Shown in pieces: positions 6,902 through 10,063 of a DNA stretch of 10,063 nucleotides; the stretch's first letter is position 1, and each line of letters starts with the position of its first letter. This stretch comes from an uncultured Atopobiaceae bacterium. Lineage in GTDB: Bacteria > Actinomycetota > Coriobacteriia > Coriobacteriales > Atopobiaceae. The stretch lies in contig CANPVI010000040.1 of assembly GCA_947581665.1 (NCBI GenBank), positions 1-10,063 of the forward strand, given 5' to 3'. Under the pieces are notes generated by a model, which was given only the letters and a program-made list of their open reading frames with translations, was not told where the DNA came from and did no database searches. Made by a program: the position numbers and the translations under genes.

Positions 6902-7216
6902 CTAGCCCTCTTGGACGTGGAACTCGGTACCCACGCCGAGGAGGGTGAGCACGCGAAGCACGTTGGGCTGCGGCTTCGAGAGGGTCATCTCGCCGCCCGC
7001 CTCGGACATCTTGTGCGCGGCGCCCACGAGCACGCCGATGCCGGTGGAATCGATGTAGGGCACGCTTGCCAGGGAGACATCCACGCTCTTCACGCCGTCG
7101 TCGACGAGACCCTCGAGGACTTCGGACAGCTCGCCTGCATTCGAAACGTCGACTTCGCCCGCAACCTCGACGTGCGCGCGCACATCGTCAATCGTGGTGT
7201 GAATGGTGAGGCTCAT
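6902..7216 (-). CDS. STAS-domain anti-sigma factor antagonist (SpoIIAA/RsbV-like)
   Basis: 104 residues, the whole length being one STAS domain. The hallmark is YIDSTGIGVLVGA (54-66): D56-S57-T58-G59 corresponds to the DS(S/T)G loop whose serine is phosphorylated by an RsbW/SpoIIAB-type kinase. GEVDVSNAGEL (20-30) is the other conserved block. Unphosphorylated proteins of this family bind the anti-sigma kinase and free its sigma factor. No kinase or sigma-factor gene is in the window, so the partner is unknown. The ATG has a GGAAGGGG stretch upstream with a rather long 9-nt gap. The gene lies between the TPR protein and the tat operon, with 75 bp before it and 103 bp after. The function by family is likely; the pathway (stress, development, other) is not known. 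Confidence 0.88.
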   Translation of the reverse strand: MSLTIHTTIDDVRAHVEVAGEVDVSNAGELSEVLEGLVDDGVKSVDVSLASVPYIDSTGIGVLVGAAHKMSEAGGEMTLSKPQPNVLRVLTLLGVGTEFHVQEG

Positions 7217-7253
7217 GGTGTCAAACCCCTTCCATCGTGGCTCGAGCGCAGCC

Positions 7254-7287
7254 CTGTGGATACGTCCACCAGTCTGAAAGCATTTTA
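7254..7287 (-). promoter_or_regulatory. Candidate -10 box and small dyad before the STAS gene
   Basis: Minus strand TAAAAT (7287-7282) matches the -10 consensus at 5 of 6 positions, but no convincing -35 lies 16-18 nt upstream. Just downstream is a small dyad (7254-7272): CTGTGGA, loop TACG, then TCCA-C-CAG with one bulged base. No T-run follows, so it is not an intrinsic terminator for the TPR gene. Both may be chance. Confidence 0.25.
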
Positions 7288-7291
7288 AGGT

Positions 7292-8140
7292 TTATGAGGT
7301 TTCTCCACCGCCATTGTCGGCATCCGACCCGCCGGTGGTCGAAGAACCCTCGTCTGCGGCCGAATCACCGGTGGCATCGCCATCGTCAACCGTCACTTCC
7401 GCGCCGTCCGTGGGATTCTGGAGCGTTTCGATCTGCTGCTCGCAGTAGCTCTTCACGCCGAGCGCGTCGTCGGGATCGGCTGCGGCGCCCTTCTCGAAGC
7501 AGTCGATGGCCGTCTCCGTGGCGCCCTGGGAGGAGTAGATCATGCCGAGGTTCGCCCACGCGGAGGCGAAGTTCGTCTTGTCGGCGAGATCCTGCAGGGA
7601 GATGATGGCCTGCGCGGCATTGCCGGTGTAGTAGTCGCAGAGCGCCTCGGACACCGCCGCCTGCTTGGCCTCCTCGGTGTCGGTGGAGCCCACGAGCTCG
7701 AGGTACTTCGCGTAGGCCTGCTTCGCCTCGCCGAAGACGCGTTGCACCTCGGCCTGGAAGTCCTCGGTGCCGGCGAACATCTGCGCGTAGGAGCCCCACT
7801 GGAAATACGTGTTCGCGAGCTCGAGCTCCGCGTCCTGGTTCGTGGGATCCGCGTCGAGCTGGCCTTGGAGCTCATCGACGAGCGGTTGGTAGCGATCTTG
7901 GAATCCCTCGACGGTGGTGGGGATCGATTCGGTTTGCGGCTGCGCGAAGATCTGCGCGAGCGAGGGGAGCATGAGGCCGAGCGCCACGATGATGGAGATC
8001 ACGATGACGGCGATCTCCTTCGCCGAGCGCTTCTTCTTGCCGCTCTTCTGGGCGGCGAGCTCTTCCTGCTGCTTCTTGTAGCGTGCGCGCTGGGCGGCGA
8101 CGGTCTGCTTGTTGCGCTTCTTGGGCCGCTTGGTTGCCAT
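7292..8140 (-). CDS. Membrane-anchored TPR-repeat protein
   Basis: 282 residues. Residues 1-42 are strongly basic and probably coiled (KRPKKRNKQ, RARYKKQQEELAAQ). Residues 43-64 form one membrane helix (IAVIVISIIVALGLMLPSLA). The remainder, by the positive-inside rule, would face outside. It contains helical tetratricopeptide repeats: roughly 103-150, 164-190 and the best one at 192-225 (ASAWANLGMIYSSQGATETA with FEKGAAADPDD). The tail 244-282 is acidic and Gly/Ser-rich, without a fold. TPRs bind other proteins; no enzyme signature is visible and the partner is unknown. ATG 8140 is chosen because the basic region begins there; upstream in-frame sequence reads as noise, although the G-rich site (8152-8159) is 11 nt away. 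Similar small anchored TPR proteins are common in actinobacteria, so I give no gene name. Confidence 0.82.
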   Translation of the reverse strand: MATKRPKKRNKQTVAAQRARYKKQQEELAAQKSGKKKRSAKEIAVIVISIIVALGLMLPSLAQIFAQPQTESIPTTVEGFQDRYQPLVDELQGQLDADPTNQDAELELANTYFQWGSYAQMFAGTEDFQAEVQRVFGEAKQAYAKYLELVGSTDTEEAKQAAVSEALCDYYTGNAAQAIISLQDLADKTNFASAWANLGMIYSSQGATETAIDCFEKGAAADPDDALGVKSYCEQQIETLQNPTDGAEVTVDDGDATGDSAADEGSSTTGGSDADNGGGETS

Positions 8141-8209
8141 GGGTACGAGAACCCCCCTCGTGTTGCGCCCTATCCTCGGGCGCGTCGTATCTCGATGTGC
8201 AAGGCGTCG

Positions 8210-8224
8210 TTTGGAAAGTCCAAA
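8210..8224. repeat. Short palindrome in the TPR-gene upstream region
   Basis: TTTGGA-AAG-TCCAAA is a perfect 6-bp inverted repeat with a 3-nt centre, 70 nt before the TPR start codon. It is A/T-richer than its surroundings and could be an operator half-site pair, but no factor can be named. The 173-bp gap between 8141 and 8313 contains no gene and no clear -35/-10 pair. Confidence 0.35.
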
Positions 8225-8260
8225 GGGGTAGCGTACACGTTTGCCCGCACTTTGGCCCGC

Positions 8261-8283
8261 ATTCGCGAAAAGAGATCGCGAAT
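8261..8283. repeat. ATTCGCG-N9-CGCGAAT inverted repeat
   Basis: A perfect 7-bp inverted repeat with a 9-nt centre (AAAAGAGAT), 31 nt after the aminotransferase stop codon. A second stem, GGCTC-GGGG-GAGCC (minus strand), lies immediately after that stop codon. Neither is followed by a T-run on the minus strand, so a classic intrinsic terminator is not seen. It may contribute to 3' end formation or be a protein binding site. Confidence 0.4.
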
Positions 8284-8313
8284 CGTCCACGCCTTTGGCG
8301 GCTCCCCCGAGCC

Positions 8314-9597
8314 TCAGCGCCTGCCCTCGCGCGCGAGACGCGCGCACACGAGCCGCGCGCACGCGCAGAAGACGTCGATCGCCTGGCTGAGTTCCTCGAG
8401 CGTGGGATAGGAGGGCGCGATGCGAAGGTCGCGATCCCTCGGGTCCGCTCCGCCTGGCCAGGTGGCTCCTGCGGGCGTGAGCGTGACGCCCACCTCGCGG
8501 CAAAGCGCCACGATCGCCTTCGCGCTCCCGTCGGGGCCGCGGAAGCTCACGAAGTAGCCGCCTCGCGGATTGCCCCACGAGCAGCCCTCGACGCCGGCGA
8601 GGCCCTCCTCGAGCTTCTCCACCACGACTTCGAAACGCGGGCGCAGGACCTCGGCCTCGCGTGCCATGTGCGCCCTCACCGCGGCAAGGTCCGGCAGGTA
8701 GCGCGCGTGGCGGAGCATGTTCATCTTGTCCGAGCACACGCGCTCGATGGCGAAGGTCTCCTCGAGGTCCGAGAGGTCGGCCGGCGAGGCCGCCACCGCC
8801 GCGATACCCGCGCCGGGGAAGGTGATCTTCGAGGTGGAGGCGAACTCGAAGACGAGGTCGCGCCCACCCTCGTCCTCGATGGCGCCGAAGATCTCGAGGA
8901 GCTCGTCGCCCTCTTCATAGAGGTCGTGCACGGCGTAGGCGTTGTCCCAGAAGACGCGGAAATCGGGCGCCGCGGGTTCGAGGCGCGCGATGCGACGCAC
9001 CACGTCATCGGAAAACGTGATGCCCGTCGGGTTTTGGTACTTCGGCACGGCCCACATGCCCTTGACGGCGGGATCCTTCACCAGCTCCTCGATCACGTCC
9101 ATGCGAGGGCCGTCGTCATCCATGGGCACGGGGATGTTCTCGATGCCGAAGTGCTCGGTCATCGCGAAGTGGCGATCGTAGCCGGGGCTCGGGCAGAGGA
9201 AGGCCACCCGGGCAAGCGAGCCCCAAGGCGCCTCGCCGCGTATGCCGCGCACCCACGCGTGGACGAGGCAGTCGAACTGGATGTTCAGGCTCGAGGCACC
9301 CGCCACCACCACCTGGTCCTCCGGGCAGCCCATGATGTCCGCCATCAAGCGCTTCGCGCCGGGGATGCCCCAGGGGACGCCGTAGTTCGCGGCATCGGCG
9401 CCCTCGTCGGTGAGGTTCGAATCGGCGTTCAGCACGTCCAGGAGCGGCCGCGAGAGGTCAACTTGCCCCGTGCTCGGCTTCCCACGCGCCATATCCAGGG
9501 AGATGCCCTTGGCTTTGAGCCCCTCCACCTCGGCCTCGAGGCCCTTGATGGCCGCGTCCAGCTCCGCAGTTCCCATGGAGGCGAAATCCCACGCCAT
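8314..9597 (-). CDS. PLP-dependent aspartate aminotransferase, type Ic family
   Basis: 427 residues, normal for this family (the AspAT group described from Corynebacterium, Pfam Asp_aminotransf). It would transfer the amino group between aspartate and 2-oxoglutarate in the cytoplasm. Visible fold-type I residues: ARGKPSTGQVDLS (37-49), KYQNPTGITFSDD (186-198; N189), FWDNAYAVHDL (216-226; D218 for the PLP ring nitrogen, Y221), FASTSKITFPGAG (252-264; K257 as the Schiff-base lysine), NPRGGYFVSF (343-352) and LRIAPSYPT (391-399; R392 for the substrate carboxylate). All key residues are present. The ATG has only a weak purine-rich site; Met8 is an alternative start with no better site. It is the first gene of the leftward series and faces the small plus-strand gene across 171 bp. 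Substrate is by family; other amino acids are possible. Confidence 0.88.
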   Translation of the reverse strand: MAWDFASMGTAELDAAIKGLEAEVEGLKAKGISLDMARGKPSTGQVDLSRPLLDVLNADSNLTDEGADAANYGVPWGIPGAKRLMADIMGCPEDQVVVAGASSLNIQFDCLVHAWVRGIRGEAPWGSLARVAFLCPSPGYDRHFAMTEHFGIENIPVPMDDDGPRMDVIEELVKDPAVKGMWAVPKYQNPTGITFSDDVVRRIARLEPAAPDFRVFWDNAYAVHDLYEEGDELLEIFGAIEDEGGRDLVFEFASTSKITFPGAGIAAVAASPADLSDLEETFAIERVCSDKMNMLRHARYLPDLAAVRAHMAREAEVLRPRFEVVVEKLEEGLAGVEGCSWGNPRGGYFVSFRGPDGSAKAIVALCREVGVTLTPAGATWPGGADPRDRDLRIAPSYPTLEELSQAIDVFCACARLVCARLAREGRR

Positions 9598-9685
9598 GGC
9601 CGCTCGCTTTCTCTCTCGTGTGGGCGCCGCGCGCCGTCCAGCCCACTCGCGCAGCGTATGCTTGGCCCCATGCTAAAGCTCGCCT

Positions 9686-9722
9686 TGGGCGAAGGCGCGC
9701 CACATCGCGCGCCGAGCGCCCA
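9686..9722. repeat. Interrupted dyad in the divergent intergenic region
   Basis: Seen directly: TGGGCG (9686-9691), AA, GGCGCGC (9694-9700), six-base centre CACATC, GCGCGCC (9707-9713), GAG, CGCCCA (9717-9722). That is 13 paired positions in two blocks over 37 nt. It lies 46 nt before the plus-strand ATG and 88 nt before the aminotransferase ATG, in the only divergent spacer of the window (9598-9768). I find no convincing promoter boxes for either gene in this spacer. It could be a shared operator or a leader hairpin. Confidence 0.5.
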
Positions 9723-9768
9723 TTCGAGCCAAAGATGAAACGTCCGCGCAAACGAAGCGAGGTGGGCG

Positions 9769-10026
9769 ATGGCCGCGACACCCTACGAGCCCGCGTTCGA
9801 GGAGGGCGATCTCCAGCGCCTCGTGGATGCGCTCTTCAAGGACGCGAAGCGCGTGGAGAAGCGCGACGTCCTCTCGCTCGCGGATGCCTTCGACGTGGGC
9901 CCGCGCGCGAGAGAAATCGTGGAATCGCTTCCTGCGGGCTCCTACAACCGCGTGCGGCTCACCACCCAGCTGAACTCGACGATCACCGCCCACGGCTGGA
10001 CGCTCGCCTTGGGGCTCTTGGAGTAG
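9769..10026 (+). CDS. Small conserved-looking protein of unknown function
   Basis: 85 residues, the only convincing plus-strand gene. GAGGT (9759-9763) lies 5 nt before the ATG. The composition is that of a normal soluble, mostly helical protein: an acidic-amphipathic N-terminal half (EPAFEEGDLQRLVDALFKDA, then KRVEKRDVLSLADAFDVGP) and a second half with LPAGSYNRVRLTTQLNSTIT ahead of AHGWTLALGLL. No membrane segment, signal peptide, cysteine or enzyme motif is present. I do not recognise a named domain; the sequence resembles small hypothetical proteins of Coriobacteriia as I recall them, which is not proof. The opposite strand is also open over the region (9673-9993) but without family resemblance. 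Bases 10027-10063 hold nothing I can identify. Confidence 0.7.
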   Translation: MAATPYEPAFEEGDLQRLVDALFKDAKRVEKRDVLSLADAFDVGPRAREIVESLPAGSYNRVRLTTQLNSTITAHGWTLALGLLE

Positions 10027-10063
10027 CGAGCGCGCTTGGCGATCGGGCCGAGGCGCCTTACCT

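Noticed and set aside
4627..6948. 773-codon open frame on the plus strand opposite topA, tatC and tatA/B
   Set aside because: It runs through three recognised genes, a terminator and intergenic DNA without any domain; its His/Asp/Glu/Arg repeats are shadow composition.
7255..7263. DnaA-box-like TGTGGATAC (8 of 9 to the consensus)
   Set aside because: A single isolated copy with no AT-rich region or neighbouring boxes; expected by chance and part of a small dyad.
8141..8737. Upstream extension of the TPR gene to 8737
   Set aside because: It reads the aminotransferase gene out of frame; the natural basic N-terminus begins at ATG 8140.
9717..9735. TTCGAGCC resembling a tRNA T-arm
   Set aside because: No acceptor, D or anticodon arms can be built around it and there is no CCA end.
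8083..9738. 551-codon plus-strand frame opposite the aminotransferase
   Set aside because: Antisense to a gene with all catalytic residues; no ribosome site or domain.
9673..9993. 106-codon minus-strand frame opposite the small plus-strand gene
   Set aside because: Less protein-like composition than the plus-strand frame, and it would overlap the whole divergent spacer; not fully excluded.

Overview
The window comes from a high-G+C bacterial chromosome (about two-thirds G+C by eye, with codons strongly favouring G or C in the third position). The gene set and protein style fit an actinobacterial lineage, most likely Coriobacteriia (Eggerthella/Slackia/Olsenella-like). That assignment is inference from protein resemblance; there is no rRNA or marker alignment behind it. 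Nine genes run right to left on the minus strand and one small gene at the right edge runs on the plus strand. I see no phage, insertion sequence, CRISPR array, tRNA or rRNA. This is housekeeping territory.

Right to left on the minus strand: an aspartate aminotransferase of the type Ic family (8314-9597); a membrane-anchored TPR protein (7292-8140); a STAS-domain anti-sigma-factor antagonist (6902-7216); a two-gene Tat export operon, tatA/B-like (6175-6798) and tatC (5380-6171), closed by a clear intrinsic terminator (5328-5354); then a tight four-gene replication block, topA (2686-5202), tmk (2039-2668), holB (885-2042) and ricT (1-906, cut by the window edge). A divergent 85-residue protein of unknown function (9769-10026, plus strand) shares a 171-bp spacer with the aminotransferase gene. 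That spacer holds a strong interrupted dyad.

The left block joins DNA topology (TopA), dTTP synthesis (Tmk) and the clamp loader (HolB delta-prime) with RicT/YaaT. Spacing is very tight: 17 nt between topA and tmk, a 4-nt tmk/holB overlap and a 22-nt holB/ricT overlap. The order tmk...holB-ricT is also seen in Bacillus. TopA is the most interesting gene. Its motifs (TDFDREGELIG, FISYPRVDN, four C-terminal zinc ribbons) resemble archaeal-type topoisomerase I rather than the usual bacterial TopA, and its extreme C-terminal tail looks like an out-of-frame reading of DNA whose best coding frame is that of tmk.

The Tat pair appears minimal: one TatA/B-type subunit with a TatB-like Glu8, a TatA-like FG motif and a very long acidic tail, plus a complete TatC. 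The regulatory sites listed (promoters, dyads) were read by eye and are tentative, except the tatC terminator, which is convincing.
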